This document shows, piece by piece, positions 11,578 to 23,937 of a stretch of DNA of 64,000 bases. Source of the DNA: Lonicera japonica (taxonomy: Eukaryota > Streptophyta > Magnoliopsida > Dipsacales > Caprifoliaceae). The notes under the pieces are model-generated. The model did not search any database. It was not told the origin of the DNA and saw nothing but the letters and a program-made list of their open reading frames with translations. The first letter of the stretch is position 1. Each line of letters opens with the position of its first letter. The DNA is taken from NCBI GenBank assembly GCA_021464415.1, contig CM038468.1, positions 29,252,969-29,316,968 of the forward strand. Direction: 5' to 3'. A program made the translations under genes and the position numbers.

Positions 11578-14500
11578 ATGGGGGGATTATCTTCTGACAA
11601 TGTACATGGACTTGTATTAGCTCTTTCTTCCAGCATTTTTATTGGGGCCAGCTTTATTATCAAGAAAAAGGGTCTTAGAATAGCTAGAAATACTGGGCCC
11701 GGAGCAGGTTCAACTTTCTTTCTCCCTTTTTACCTTCTTTTTTTAATCATATATATATATATATTAAGTGAATGTATATATTTGCATGTGTCTTGAACAT
11801 TGTACTCATTTTTTTTGTGTATTTGAGAATTATGTATGGGAAATGGTATTGTGAAAACAGATTTGGCTTCTGACAGAGTAAATGATGCATTGTATAGTTG
11901 TATATCGTGTTTTACGTATACTACATTGCTTTGATAAAATTGCTCTTGTCTGAACATTTATAATTGTGGATCAATTATCGGTGCCATTTACTGCAGAAAT
12001 ACTCTTGTAAATATGTGACTCTATCAATTTTTTGTGCATGCTATTCACCGTGTTATCCGTGCCTACTATGAAGTATATGTGTACATAAATTCCTTCTGTC
12101 ACAAATTAAGAGTCTTCATTTTCTTTAAAAATAAGAGCAAAGTGAACTTTTAATTTGAACATTATACTTACTTTTGTATATTTGAGAGTTTTGTATGTTG
12201 CGAAAACAATTTTGGCTTCTGCCAAGAGCAAATGATGCATTGTAAAGTTGTACATTGTGTTTTACAGATACTACATTCCTTTGGCAAAAGTGCCGCTTAT
12301 GTATTTGTATATGCGTGTGAACATTTATAATTAAGCTAGCGATTATCTGTGCCATTTGCTGCAAAAATGTTCTTGTAATGGAAAACATGACACTATTGTT
12401 TTTTGGTATTGTGTTATTTGTACCTACTATAAAGTATCTGTGTATATAATATCACTGTCCCAAATTAAAGAGTCCATGTTCCCTTTAAAAATAAGAGCAA
12501 AGTGAATTTTGAATTTGGGACGGAGGGATTACTAGTGGCAGTCGAGACACTACCAAAGTTCATGCCCTCCAGGAATTAACCAACCAATATTTGTAGCTAG
12601 AGTTCATTGCTTTTGCGCTTAATTAATATTTTCTAAGATAAATTAGGCAAAAACTTGTTTGTAAGTATAAAATCGTATTAAGATTTAAGAGTGATAATTT
12701 AGTGGCCCAAAAATGTTAATGAGTAAAACAATTTTCTATTATAGATTTCCCTAAATGGTAACATATTCTATCGTTAATAAACTTGTATCCCTTTGCCTCC
12801 CTCTTAAATTCTCATTATTATCTTTCTAATAAAAGACAATGTATTTAGATTTACTTACAATTATTGTCCTTCTATATAAGAATCTCAATTTGTTTAATCC
12901 CTCTGTCACTACTTAAGATTACACATTTGACTTTCACATTATCAGGAAGGCACTAATTTCATCATAACAATGGGTTAGAACAAAACTCTACGTTGATTAT
13001 GTGTGAAAACGAAAATGGACTCTTAATTTGAGACATCCGAAAACATAATTGTTTGTAACTTTGTATGCCTGTGCAAGGCAATGAGCGATACTAGGAGGTG
13101 AACAATGACTAGTTGCTATAATGCATCACTGAGTATCAATTTGTAGGAAGTGATTGCTCTAAGGATTTTCAACGAATTCTTATGTTTGAAAGCTAAGGTT
13201 TACCATTCCACCGCGGAATGCCTCTTCTTGAAGTAATTCTACATTTACCAAGACTAATATATACACATTCAAATATACTAAAGTGCAAAAATATCTACAC
13301 ACTCCCGCGCGCACACTTTGTGGTTTATTTATCCTCATAATTGTTTTGACTTATTGTAAATGTTGGATCTTTTAATCAGGATCGGGAGGTTATTCATACT
13401 TATTGGAACCTTGGTGGTGGGCTGGAATGATAGCCAGTAAGTATTAATGTTTCCCTAACTTGTATTTTCCTTTTTCCCATTTCATTTTATATTTCTAAGT
13501 TGTTCGAATAATAATGGTGAAAGATTGGAATATGGGAACATCTATATTCGGATTTTATGTCCGCCAAGAACTATCCAATTTTGACCCCTTATGATACGAA
13601 TGTACTTAAGTTGTATTTACTACAAAAATCTTTGATGTTGCATTTGGCTGCATGGAATTGGAAATGTTGCAAATTTAATACTAAATTCGAACTTAATTTC
13701 AAACCAAAGTGTGAGTTCGATTTTCGACTGGACATTTTGTGTGATTGGAAGGCTCTTTTCTCTTTATAGTCTTTTTTTTTAATTTTGAAGGACTTCTTGC
13801 CCTCCAATTTTGTGTCTATCTTCTGCTATCTAAATAAAAAAAAATTATTCTAAAAACCAAATTTGATTACTTTTGCCTCTAATTTCATTTATTCACTTTA
13901 GTTATATGTAAAAAATAAAAGCTGCCATAATAATAATGCAGAATCTTGTTGTTAACAGTGCAAGAGGTTATATTTTTATGGAGCACTGCACATTTGAGGG
14001 CTTTAAGATTAGTAATTACGTATCTGATGTATTGTTAATTAATTAGCTCTGGGATAGTGTGATATTCATATATTCGTACAACATCAAATTCACTAGCTTC
14101 CAATTGTTAAGTATGATATTCATTACGCTTCCTTCTCCTAATAGTTTAAGCTTTTGGGAGGGATGGTTCCTAAAATGGTATGAGAGTGTAATTATCTGAG
14201 CCATTTATTAATCCTGAATCAGTCTATTCTGCGAAATTCAAAATTATGTTCTCCACGTGCAAGTATGGGGTCGCACAGGAAGGGTGTTAAGCATATATGA
14301 TATTCATTGTAGTTCCTTCTCCCAGTAGCTTAAGCTTGAGGGAGGGTGTTAAGCATGATATTCGTTGCGGTTCCTTCTCCCAACAGCTTAAACTTTTAGG
14401 AGAGATGGTTCCTAACAAAAGGTATCAAGATGAAATTGAAATTCAGAATTTCAATGAGTTAAGATGAGACATGCTTATTTTGGTTGGTTTTTCTTATGAT

Positions 14501-17500
14501 GTTTTCATTGCGCATACGTCTAATGTGGTATTATGAAAGTTTACGAAACTTTGATTGTGATTAGCAAAATCATAAAGCTTACTTTATCTGACTTGGAATG
14601 TGAAGATAGAAAAACTTAGGTTTCAGGATCTTGTCTGAATTAAATGTACAAATTATTAAAACTATTTTGGTTAGTAAATAGTTTTGGTAATACTAGAATT
14701 AGGGTTTTTACAACTTATAAATTATATATAACCCCCTAAAAGCATAAAATTAAGCTTGAATGAATTTGTTGAATATTGATAACTCATTTGTGATGGAATT
14801 TAATTTCTTGGTTCTATAATAACTTTGTGACTTAATGATTTCATAGTGATTGTTGGGGAGGTTGCTAATTTTGCTGCCTATGCATATGCTCCGGCGATTC
14901 TTGTTCACTCCCTTGGGGGCTCTCAGTATGATTTTCAGGTATGAATTTCAAAAGGCATCATGTTATATTTTCGAAGAAACCTCTAATAATATATGATAAT
15001 GAATTATTATTATTATTATTATTATTTCTAAATATCTATTTATAATTTACCGTGCAGTGCTGTATTAGCCCATTTTATTTTGGAGGAGAAATTGCATATA
15101 TTTGGTGTGGTAGGTTGTGTTCTCTGCTTGATGGGTTCTACGGCTATTGTTTTACATGCTCCACAGGAGAGAAAGATTGAATCTGTCAAGGAAGTTTGGT
15201 ATTTAGCCACTGAGCCAGGTACCTGAAGAATCGTATAATAGTCACTAATTTTTGTTAAAATAAGTAATCTCTCCGTCACAAATTAAGAGTCCACTTTGAC
15301 TTTTACACCTTTCGAAGGAATGCGCTAATTTCAAACTAATCAATGGTTGAAAAGACAATTTGTTCTATATTGTGAAATTTGGCATGTTGATTATATCTTG
15401 GAAAAGAAACAAATGGCGCTCTTAGTTTGGGACATTCCAAAATATCGGACGGAGGGAGTAATACGAGTTATGGATTTTTTGACTTCCTATGAGTTTGGTA
15501 TGTTATTCGAGCCAACTATGTGTCTACATTCATAGAAGTTCTAAAAAGATGTTCAATGCATAGCGTAGATCCAAATTTGAAAAGAGAAATATAACTCGGT
15601 GCATTTTTTTGGGACAAACAAATGCCTAAGACTTCATCAATTTCATAAAATAAGAGGCATTTACATATTGCGAAGTATAGTGCGTTAATTCTTGAAAAAT
15701 TCTGAAAATCTTGCGACAATGTAAAGAATCATTATTGGTTCCTTTCTAGTATGTACTTTCCCTTTTGGGATGTCCCCGACTATCGCATTTCTAAAACTAA
15801 TCCACCAATCATAGATAGTTAAAACCATCTTTATCTTGACCGTCGATCACATTAAAATTACAATTGTTTTTAGAAAAATTGACTAGTCAAATGGCAACTC
15901 TTAAATTGGATCAGATTCTTGCAAAACAAAAAGTTAGTCATTATCGTACACGAGTTGGCCTATACTTAAAATTCTCTTGATCTGTATAGTATAAGAATAT
16001 ATTCTTGGACACTTACCTTCACATTTAAAGAATTTCATCATTTGGTTATTTCAAAAAATTTCAAGTGCGGACCAGTCTGTACTGACGGGCCTTTTTTTCA
16101 ACATTTTTTTCGTCGTAAAAAACCATCCTAATGTTTTTACAATGAAAAAAAAGTTGAAAAAATGATCCGTCCGTATACACTAGTCCACATCCAATATTTT
16201 TACAACGAAAAAACGTTGTAAAAAGGCCGATCCGTACTAAAAACGGACTCTTGGTTATTTTATTTATTTATTTCTCATTTTTGGTACTGACAGGTTTCAT
16301 CACCTACACTTGCATAGTAGTAGTCGTGGTTATCGTCCTCATTGTTCGCTACGTTCCAAGATACGGCCAAAGCCATATGATTGTCTACATTGGAATTTGT
16401 TCACTCACGGGCTCGCTTACGGTCTTTTCTTATTTTCTTTGACGCTTTGTTAAATGTATAGGGATCTTAACAAAGCATGGGGACCGATGATAAATAAGTT
16501 GGAAAATGGTTGAAAACACTACTAGTATTTTTTAGATGATGGAAAAAGAATGAGTGATTTGGTTAAATATTATCCATCTTTTTCCCCTTTTCCATAGAAA
16601 TATTTTCTTACCCACAGGTCCAAAAAATTTTATTTTATGAAAAACCCAAAAAGTTACATAACATTTAACCAGATCACTCATCTCTTTTATCAACTTCTCA
16701 TAAAAATTAGAGTTAATTGCATTTTACCCATCCAAACTATACATTCGATCGGTTGCACTGTACCATACCAACTATCAAGCTTCCCAATTTTTACGTTGAA
16801 TTATGAAATTTGTTGCCCTTTATACTAAATTGGTAACAGGGTAATAAAATTGGTAGAATGAAGGGCAAAATCAGTAGACAACATATCCCCTCAATTTCAC
16901 ACTCAAAAAATGTTTAGGATTCTCTATATTCCCTGCCCATAACAATAGAATCGAAACCTAAGAGAAGAATAACATAACCCAAATAAGCCTTTCCATTCCT
17001 CTATTTCTCCCCATCATTGTTTCTGCCTATACTTCATTAATCCTTTGCATTCCGGGTATAATTTGCTTCGCTCTATTGCACATCAGTGGATCAACTTAGT
17101 TGAAACTCCCACAAATTTGAAAAGATCAAAATCTTCTTCCTTTGGTTTAGATTTGTCCATGAGATGTGAATGATTACTTTGTTTCCACATATGCATATTC
17201 CTTCTTTCATTTCTTCTCTCTCCACTTCTGCATTTTTTCTTTCTTTCTCCCTCAAATATTCACTTACACATGTATATATATAGCTATATTGATATACATA
17301 AGATAGGGAAAAACGTTTTTGACAGGAGAAATTTAGGGGATATGTTGTTTACCGATTTTTCCCTTCATTTCGTCACCTTTACCAATTTAGGGTAAAGTGC
17401 AACAAATTTCATAGTTCAACGTAAAAATTGAAAAAATTGAAAGTTCACATGGCATAGTGTAACCGAGTGAATAGTTTGGGTGGGTAAAGTGCAATTAAAT

Positions 17501-18996
17501 CTAAAAGTTAGTAGTGTTTTCAATCATTTTCTAACTTTTTTATCAAATGCAACCCTAGAGCACAGATTATTACATGCTAGGCCTCGTACACTTGACCTCT
17601 TCTTTTTTAGTAAATTTTTCATGTATAGGTTATGGGTGTCAAAGCAGTGGGAATTGCTTTGAAGCTGTCATTTTCGGGAATGAATCAATTCATCTACTTC
17701 CAGACATGGTTTTTCACTCTGTTGGTTATCGTATTTTGTCTTCTGCAGCTGAACTACTTGAACAAGGTAATTTTTGACATCCAGTTTGAAAGCATGTGTA
17801 ATTTTAGATGAAATATATCCTCTTAAATATGGCATACAAATGATGTTAGTATTGTATATTATAACATTCGAAAGTTGATATGTTCGAGGTTGTGTGTGGG
17901 CCTACATTTTGATAAAATTTTACATGGTGGTTCTAAAAACGTACTTGTTGTGGCACTACATTGGACAAAGGCAGGCCTATGAGGAAAAATATACAGTGTG
18001 TATCAAAGGTTTGACTTGATCAGTTCAAAGGAATATCGCGAAAAGAAAATGAGGAAAGTTTCGAAGGAATAAAGGTGGATCGTGTGTGGTTGAACATTTT
18101 GTAAATATTTCCCCCCCATGGCCCGATAACTTGCTCTCCAGATATTTGGTTAAGGAACAATCATTTTGTGCAAGATTAGCAGTTCAAGTTTCACAATAGC
18201 CAAATATGAGCATTTCTTGAATTGACTTTTGGTTTCAATTTTATGGCACAACCCGGATCGTTACTCCTAAAACTCTACCTTGATCTCTTATAACTTTTGG
18301 ATTTGGCTCATTGCAAGTCATATGGTCACTAGCCCCACATCTTAATCTCCTCATTTTTTGGAGTAGGACGGTTAGCTCTCTTGTTACAACTTACAAGTGA
18401 AATGAGTCCCTTGTATGAAAAAAAAAAGGAAAAAAAAAAGTAAAGAATATTGAAGATATCACTATTGCAAGAATTTTAGAGTTCTAGTTACAACATTAAT
18501 CACTTAAAGATTGCTTTAGCTTATATTAATGTGAGGTTGCAAAAAGCCTTTGAAGGTACGCTTACATGGATGGATTCATCCTTGGATTTCTGGTTGTACT
18601 CTATCACATATCCCTCTCTTTAGAATTTACGTGAGTGTTTTTAACAAGTTAGAGAAGTTACCAAGGCATTACTTGGATCGTAGCTTAGTGAGGATAGGAT
18701 AGGGTTATTGACTTGCTTGGGATTTAGTTTTAAGCTTTGTGTATTGGAAATTTGGTGTGCAATAAGACTTTTATGGTGTGGAAGAAGTTGTCGGTTATCT
18801 TTTGCACTTGCTCTCTCTTTTGCAGTAAGGTGATTCAGAAGCAAGCTTGAATTGTAGCAAATTGAGTGGGGTGGCAAGGCTAATGGTAATATAGTGCCAT
18901 TGAAGCGAAGCCTAGGAACTTTATCTCTTTTTTATCCCTTCAATGAATGTCGAAGAAGAAGAAATTTATTTATGTGTAAAAGAAGAAGAAGAAGAA

Positions 18997-19029
<33 letters not shown>

Positions 19030-22000
19030 TGTCGAAGATGAAGAAATTTATTTATGTGTAAAAGAAGAAGAAGAAGATGATGATGATGATGATGAATGTT
19101 AAAGAAGAATAAATTTATTTAAATGTAATAGGAGTTTATGAGATTTAGATGTAAAAGAAGGAAGGAACGGAGGAGGTTAAGATAGCCAAGCCTCATGGAA
19201 ACACTTGCATTTGGGCCTTAGTTCCACAATGAGAATAGAGGGCCTTTGAGGCTAAATTATGGAAAACTCCTACAAAAAGGGATTCGAATCACTAAATCAC
19301 AACATCTCATTCGTGTTGCAAAGCATGGTCTACATAGTTGGCCCAGTACCCAACAGCTTAGTCTTTTGGTTGAGGTATTATAGCTCATATTTGCAGATAG
19401 GTCTCGAGTTCGAGTCCTAGCATTTGCATTTGTTAAAAAATTGCATGTGCACCTTGGTTTTGTCCCTCCATGTGCGAGCAGGAGTCACATGTGAGAAGGA
19501 GTGTTGCAGAGCATGGTATGCATAGTTGGCCACAAGTAAAGGTAACAAACAGAACTCTCTAAAGTCTGAACTCTGAAAAAAAAAAGGCTAGGCAATCCCC
19601 CTCTCGCATAGAAGCACCATTGGGGGGAAATACAAGAATAAGGCATCCTCTTTTGCATTACATCATAAGTATTAAATTAAGCTTCCGATGAACTATATAA
19701 GCCCAGTTAACATTTCTACTTTCAAAGGAGCACAAAATGTCCAGATTTCTTGAAAAGGAATAAAGTAAGCTAGGTGGGGAATCCACCTAAACTCAGAACA
19801 TGGAAGAACTTGAGAATCCCGATGAACCCAATGCCCATTTCAATTTTTTCCTCATGCCCATGGACAATCGAACTCCCTCAATCATTTGCATCAGAGAAGG
19901 AAATTCCTAAAACTCATCTTTTAAGTTTCTCCGGAATGATAAACTCTTTTAAGAACCCAAGGAAGCAATAGAAGCATATTGGTTTAGTGAGACTCGATAC
20001 AAAAAAGGGAATATTAGCATGAAAGATTTTCCCCAATCCATTGATCTTTTCAAAACTAAATATCCTCTCCATCCCACTTCAAAGGAAATGAATCTGAAAA
20101 ATGAATCAGAATCATTGGAAATGAACTTCCAAGGGATTGTAAATGATCCTTTAACAACTTGCTTAGAGTCTCAACCATTACTTTCAAGGGGAATGTGAAT
20201 GTCCGTTACAACTTCGCAAGAAGGACTTTCTCTCTTCTAATTAAATTTCTACCGATAGACAGCCCCCATCATCTCCTCAACTCTCCCTCCATTATTTGGC
20301 TTTGAGACAATTATCCAAATTATTAGACGGTTCTTTTTATTTTCATCCCAACCCATCCACAAATAATCCCTCATCCTTTTCTTAATGCCAACTTAACCAA
20401 AAAATGAGAGGCAGGAATTACATTGTAATTATTACGAAGATCATCAGAAACTTATAGCTAAAATGTTGTAAGGAAAAGGTTTTCTAGGATGCAAAAGCCT
20501 CCACGTCAGAGAAAAAAGAAAAACAAAAAAAACATGCTGAGAAAGAGACATTCAGAAAGAGAAGATTGGTTGAATAGATAATTGAAATTTTAAAAGGAGA
20601 GAGGTTGTGTTACCAAATTTTTACATTCAGAAAGAGAAGATTGGTTGAATAGATAATTGAAATTTTAAAATGAGAGAGGTTATGTTACCAAATTTCTACA
20701 TATTATCATTACAGTAAGTTTGTCTCGGAAATATTAATCTAGGAAAATGAAGACCCCAAAGCATCATACGCATCCAGTCCAAGGTTAAACAATAAATAGA
20801 AGATACTCCATCCATCTCAAATCAAGATTTCTACTTTCTCTTTCAAATTGTCTTAAAGTAAGAGTCTTGTTTCCTTTTTTGGGGCATAATAATTGTATTA
20901 AATCTCACAATAGAAAATAAGTTGTTTTCTTGACCATTAATTGGGTTGAAATTAGTGTTTTCTTAAAAAGTACCTTACTGAAAGTGAAACTCTTATTTTG
21001 ATACAGCAGAGGGAGTAGTAGAATGGCATAAGCTATGACTCCAAGTAACTACAAATCATCACTACGAGAAAGGTGCCACAGAAGCATCATCATTTAGAAA
21101 AATGAAGCTCCCACGTTAAAATTTGAGAGATCCTAATTAAGCCCGACTATTAACATTTCACAAACCACATTATGGATGCATATAAAGTACAAAATTCTTC
21201 GTAAGATTCATAACCAAGAAAAAGTAAATTGCATTTAGATTGTAGTATAAAGAAATGTAAGTCAATATCAAGTTTCAAACAAAAAGGCGAAATGCCATTT
21301 ACCTTTTTTTTTTTTGGGTAGGTCTTTTAACATCTTTCATTCCTTGTTGTGCCCTTAATTTAAAGCTACCCTTTCCTATTATGTATTGTCATGGTTTTAG
21401 TATTTTGAATATTTAGTTGTCGTGCCCTTAGCAGCAACCTTTCGTCTTAATTATTGGGAGGATATTAGTATTTTGGCTTTATGTTGTTGCAAGCATTTTT
21501 GTTAGCTTAATACTTGTATTTATGTGAAAAGTTAATATTTACTTCTGCATTCATTTTTGCAGGCATTGGACACTTTTAACACAGCTGTAATTTCTCCAGT
21601 TTACTATGTCATGTTTACAACCTTCACCATCCTAGCCAGTATGATCATGTTTAAGGTGAATCATAATGTCCTTTTTCTTTTCTAAAATTTCCTTTTCTAT
21701 GTTTTCCTATCAATGCTATTCAATTTATTACTTTTATCCAGCCATCACTTGATTGTCTATTACTATTTACCAAGTACCAATATAAGTCTTATATGTGGAT
21801 AAAGAGGGAGATATGCTTTAATGAATAGAATTAACTTATTTACAAAGAAGGGAGGGGGGGAGTGTCCTTAAAAGCCGCTTTAGACACGCATCGTCTCCTT
21901 TCCGCGAGTACTTTTTTTCAGGGGTACCTATCTTGTTAATATATTTGAGCTTTAGTGATACTTTTTCGGCTTAGGGTTCCCTTCTTTAGCTTGATACTTT

Positions 22001-22789
22001 TTGGGGAATAATTCGATAAATATGCCCCCTCTGGTTTGTGGCATCTTTCGACTTTCGGTAAAATCTTTCCATCCAAATTTAAGAGTCTGTTATTCCTTTT
22101 TTGGACGGAGCAGCATTTCCTTACTGTCATAAATTATGTACCAAATCTTGCGATAGTAAACAAAGCTTAATTTCTTAAACATTGATGATGTTGAAGGTCG
22201 TGCATCATTAAAAAAGTGTGAAAGTCAAACATGGACTCTTAAATAAGGAATGAGGTAGTACTTTGTTAATTATATCCTAACAATTCTTGATATATCGTTG
22301 TTTTCTTCTCTTGTTTTATACTATCTATGTCACAAATTAAGAGCCCACTAATTTGGATGCCCCATAACCCAAATTAAGAGTCCAATTTCCTTTTCGGGAC
22401 ATAGTCAACTTATCAAAACAAAAATAAGAAACAAGTTTTGTTCTTATCCATTGATTGTGAAGAGACTAACGCATTGTTAAACTATGTGAAAATCAAACAT
22501 GGACTCTTAATTAGGGAAGAATGAACTATTTGATTGTAAATCGATTTTTAAACTTCATAATCATTTTTCTTTGCATTCAATTTGTGATTTTACGCAGGAT
22601 TGGGACCATCAAAATGCGTCGCAAATCATAACTCAACTTTGTGGATTTATAACGATTCTTTGCGGGACATTTCTTCTTCATAAGACAAAGGATATGGGAG
22701 GTAGTCCAAGTCTAGGAACCACCCCTGTATTCCAATCCCCATCCCCAAATGCAAACGCAAACACAGTCCCAAGGCAATCGGCGCTTTGA
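11578..22789 (+). CDS. NIPA: NIPA-type magnesium transporter, 8 exons, one frameshift
   Basis: Predicted Mg2+ transporter of the NIPA/DUF803 family, a multi-pass protein of the plasma membrane or endosomes. Coding exons: 11578-11707, 13380-13436, 14847-14938, 15058-15218, 16294-16421, 17629-17766, 21563-21655, 22598-22789. Introns start GT and end AG, with phases consistent from exon to exon. Family hallmarks are GASFIIKKKGL (exon 1), GGYSYLLEPWWWAGM (exon 2), VGEVANFAAYAYAPAILV (exon 3), AHFILEEKLHIFGVVGCVLC (exon 4), YIGICSLTGSL (exon 5), LNYLNKALDTFNTAVISPVY (exons 6-7) and DWDHQN...KTKDM (exon 8). One extra T at 14904-14905 shifts the frame in exon 3 and gives a stop at 15178-15180 (133 residues). 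Without it the product would be 329 residues, normal for the family. The donor after exon 5 (gtcttt) is weak. It is either a very young pseudogene or a base error. Confidence 0.88.
11794..12516 (+). repeat. Tandem duplication (2 x about 362 bp) in NIPA intron 1
   Basis: Copy 1 starts at 11794 (tgaacattgtact) and copy 2 at 12156 (tgaacattatact). They share, in order, 'ttggcttctg', 'aaatgatgcattgta', 'gaacatttataatt' and 'aataagagcaaagtgaa'. Divergence is visible throughout, so the duplication is not recent. Both copies end in a fragment of a Stowaway-like MITE. Confidence 0.75.
12449..12533 (+). mobile_element. Stowaway-like MITE fragment
   Basis: Ends read ctgtcccaaattaaagag and gaatttgggacggaggg, an imperfect inverted pair of the 'CTCCCTCCGTCCC' type common in plant Stowaway/mariner MITEs. 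Only about 85 bp remain. Confidence 0.6.
12898..13048 (+). mobile_element. Stowaway-like MITE in NIPA intron 1
   Basis: Starts with atccctctgtcac and ends near ggactcttaatttgagac. It shares interior words (ttgactttcac, actaatttcat, caatggg) with the copy in intron 4, which supports a common family. Confidence 0.55.
14098..14430 (+). repeat. Copia-type LTR fragments in tandem, NIPA intron 2
   Basis: Three related blocks carry 'atgatattcrtt..rgttccttctcc' followed by 'agcttaarctt'. They end near 'ggttcctaaaatggtatgagag' and 'aaaaggtatcaag'. The tggtatnagag word resembles the initiator-tRNA primer-binding site next to Ty1/copia LTRs. Probably remnants of a small LTR element (TRIM-like). Confidence 0.4.
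14847..14938 (+). CDS. NIPA: NIPA exon 3 with a 1-base insertion
   Basis: The exon is 92 nt; the phases of exons 2 and 4 require 91. Reading from exon 2 gives MIVGEVANFAAYAYAPAILV, then breaks at gtTcactccc. Skipping one T at 14904-14905 restores TPLGALSMIFS, exactly the family sequence, and joins in frame to exon 4. All later exons are open in the restored phase, so this is the only lesion seen. Confidence 0.85.
15003..15028. repeat. (ATT)n microsatellite in NIPA intron 3
   Basis: About eight ATT triplets in the 119-bp intron between exons 3 and 4, close to the acceptor. Confidence 0.8.
15265..15460 (+). mobile_element. Stowaway-like MITE in NIPA intron 4
   Basis: The left end is tctctccgtcacaaatt and the right end aatatcggacggagggagta. 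The right end reverse-complements to tactccctccgtccgatatt, so the ends are inverted repeats with the TA-flanked 'CTCCCTCCGTCC' terminus. It starts just after exon 4. Confidence 0.65.
16711..17501. mobile_element. MULE-type element with long inverted ends, NIPA intron 5
   Basis: The first about 180 bp (16711-16890) and the last about 170 bp (17336-17501) are inverted repeats of each other. Shared stretches include taattgca(t/c)tttaccca and caacatatcccc. Flanks are taaaaattag (16701-16710) and taaaagttag (17502-17511), a 10-bp match with one mismatch, as expected for Mutator-like elements (9-10 bp). No transposase is present. A second palindrome surrounds it (16497-16525 against 17509-17537), so it may be nested in an older inverted-repeat element. 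Confidence 0.65.
18945..19135. repeat. Compound GAA/GAT microsatellite within a tandem repeat
   Basis: Three degenerate units begin gaatgtcgaag (18945), gaatgtcgaag (19026) and gaatgttaaag (19093). Each contains aaatttattta, and the first two then run through GAA triplets into GAT triplets. It lies in NIPA intron 6. Confidence 0.75.
19310..19540 (+). repeat. LTR-fragment or SINE-like repeat in NIPA intron 6
   Basis: Direct repeats of 'gtgttgcaragcatggt' and 'catagttggcc' lie about 190 bp apart. Between them are 'caacagcttagtcttttgg' and gttcgagtcc, which matches a tRNA B-box. It could be a small LTR element or a tRNA-derived SINE. Confidence 0.35.
19900..20420 (-). pseudogene. LINE reverse-transcriptase C-terminal relic, NIPA intron 6
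   Basis: On the minus strand, 20400 down to 20300 reads roughly DYLWMGWDENKKNRLIIW, then VSKPNNGG. About 250 bases further on comes SFMLIFPFLYRVSLNQYASI. These match the L1-type LINE region after the polymerase core ('FLWGG...W..VC.PK..GG', then 'W.G...L..FP.LY.LS'). Frames are broken. It lies antisense to the NIPA gene. Confidence 0.65.
20548..20697. repeat. 75-bp perfect-to-near-perfect tandem duplication
   Basis: acattcagaaagagaaga begins at 20548 and again at 20623. The two units differ at only a few bases (for example aggagagagg against atgagagagg), so the duplication is fairly recent. It is in NIPA intron 6. Confidence 0.85.
20804..21017 (+). mobile_element. Stowaway-like MITE in NIPA intron 6
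   Basis: Starts tactccatccatctcaaatc and ends cagcagagggagta; the ends are an imperfect inverted pair bounded by TA. Length about 214 bp. Confidence 0.6.
22130..22530 (+). mobile_element. Two Stowaway-like MITE copies in NIPA intron 7
   Basis: One partial copy ends at about 22261 (catggactcttaaataagg...gaggtagta). A second runs about 22319-22528, from ctatctatgtcacaaatt to catggactcttaattaggg. Both share the interior word gtgaaa(g/a)tcaaacatggac. Confidence 0.55.
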
Positions 22790-23929
22790 AATATTTCATT
22801 TTTTTGGCATCACCGCACTCGGTGCAACTTACGTTGCGATTGGAAGAACATGTTGAAAAATATCTCATAAATGAAGGTGGAAGATGATGATGAGATTATA
22901 AAAGGACAAAATGTGTTTCTTGATTATTGGAGAATGTGAAAATAACAAGGTGGAAGTGGGGACTAACTAGGAAGAAAAAATGTCTCAATGAAGAGGATGA
23001 TGATGATGATTATAAGATGTGGGGATCCATTTGCTTAAAATCTTGCAATGGTTTCTTTCCTCTTTTTGTTTCCCTTCTCCTGTTCACATTTTATGGAACA
23101 AATTTGAGAGTGAAAATGTTATGCGAAAGGCACATGAGTTAAGGGGTATTCTTTGAATATATTACATATATGGTGCAGCGCCCACCCGCACCCACGTAAT
23201 CTATGTACTCACTTTTCTTTTCATAAACTTCGTAACACAAAATGTGCCAAAATGGACGTGTTAATCATTAGATTGTTCGGGATTTTGGTAAGCTTGTATG
23301 TAGGTTCCGCCATCTAACCAATTATATGTTTGACAAATCATTTTTGTATATTTTGTTCCTAGCCAGTAATATTCTTTCCATTTCAAATCAGTAACCATTG
23401 TTTTAGGATAAAAAAAAATAAAGGTTATGATTTACTTTTGGCATTTGTAAATTAGTTCTACTCAGATATCACTTTGTATCATTTTCAAGTTTTGGATTGA
23501 GGACGTAGTGGCTTGGACTTATCCAATAACCACTACTAGATATATCTTTGGTTGGTTTCACAAATTATGTACTTTTTGTTTAGGGAACGAGAAAATATTC
23601 ATTACAACAGTCGTAAAATTTCTTTCATAAAAAAGGAAAAAATGTTCCTCTGGTAGATCGAGAGTTGTTCTACAACGACCCACATTGAAGATTTATTCAA
23701 GGCACACAATGACCAATCTACGTGTGAGATATTACTGCTGATCGATGTACAATGACACTACCTAATTACATACACTTTTTTAAGATATAATTGAGTTATT
23801 GCCAAAGGCAAGAGCAATTAAAAAATTTTAAACTATCTATTTTACAGACTAGTGGTCCATATTAGTATTCTACTATAGGGTGATTTTCATCACTTAACTC
23901 TAGAGGAGCCTAATCTACCATTACTTGTG
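22790..23929. other. NIPA 3' flank, no further gene seen
   Basis: The first few hundred bases probably include the NIPA 3'UTR. I found no convincing AATAAA soon after the stop. The rest is AT-rich intergenic sequence without domains or terminal repeats. Confidence 0.4.
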
Positions 23930-23937
23930 TGTACCGC

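Noticed and set aside
19392..19412. tRNA gene suggested by gttcgagtcc
   Set aside because: Only the B-box matches; no cloverleaf or acceptor stem can be drawn around it, so it is more likely part of a SINE or LTR fragment.
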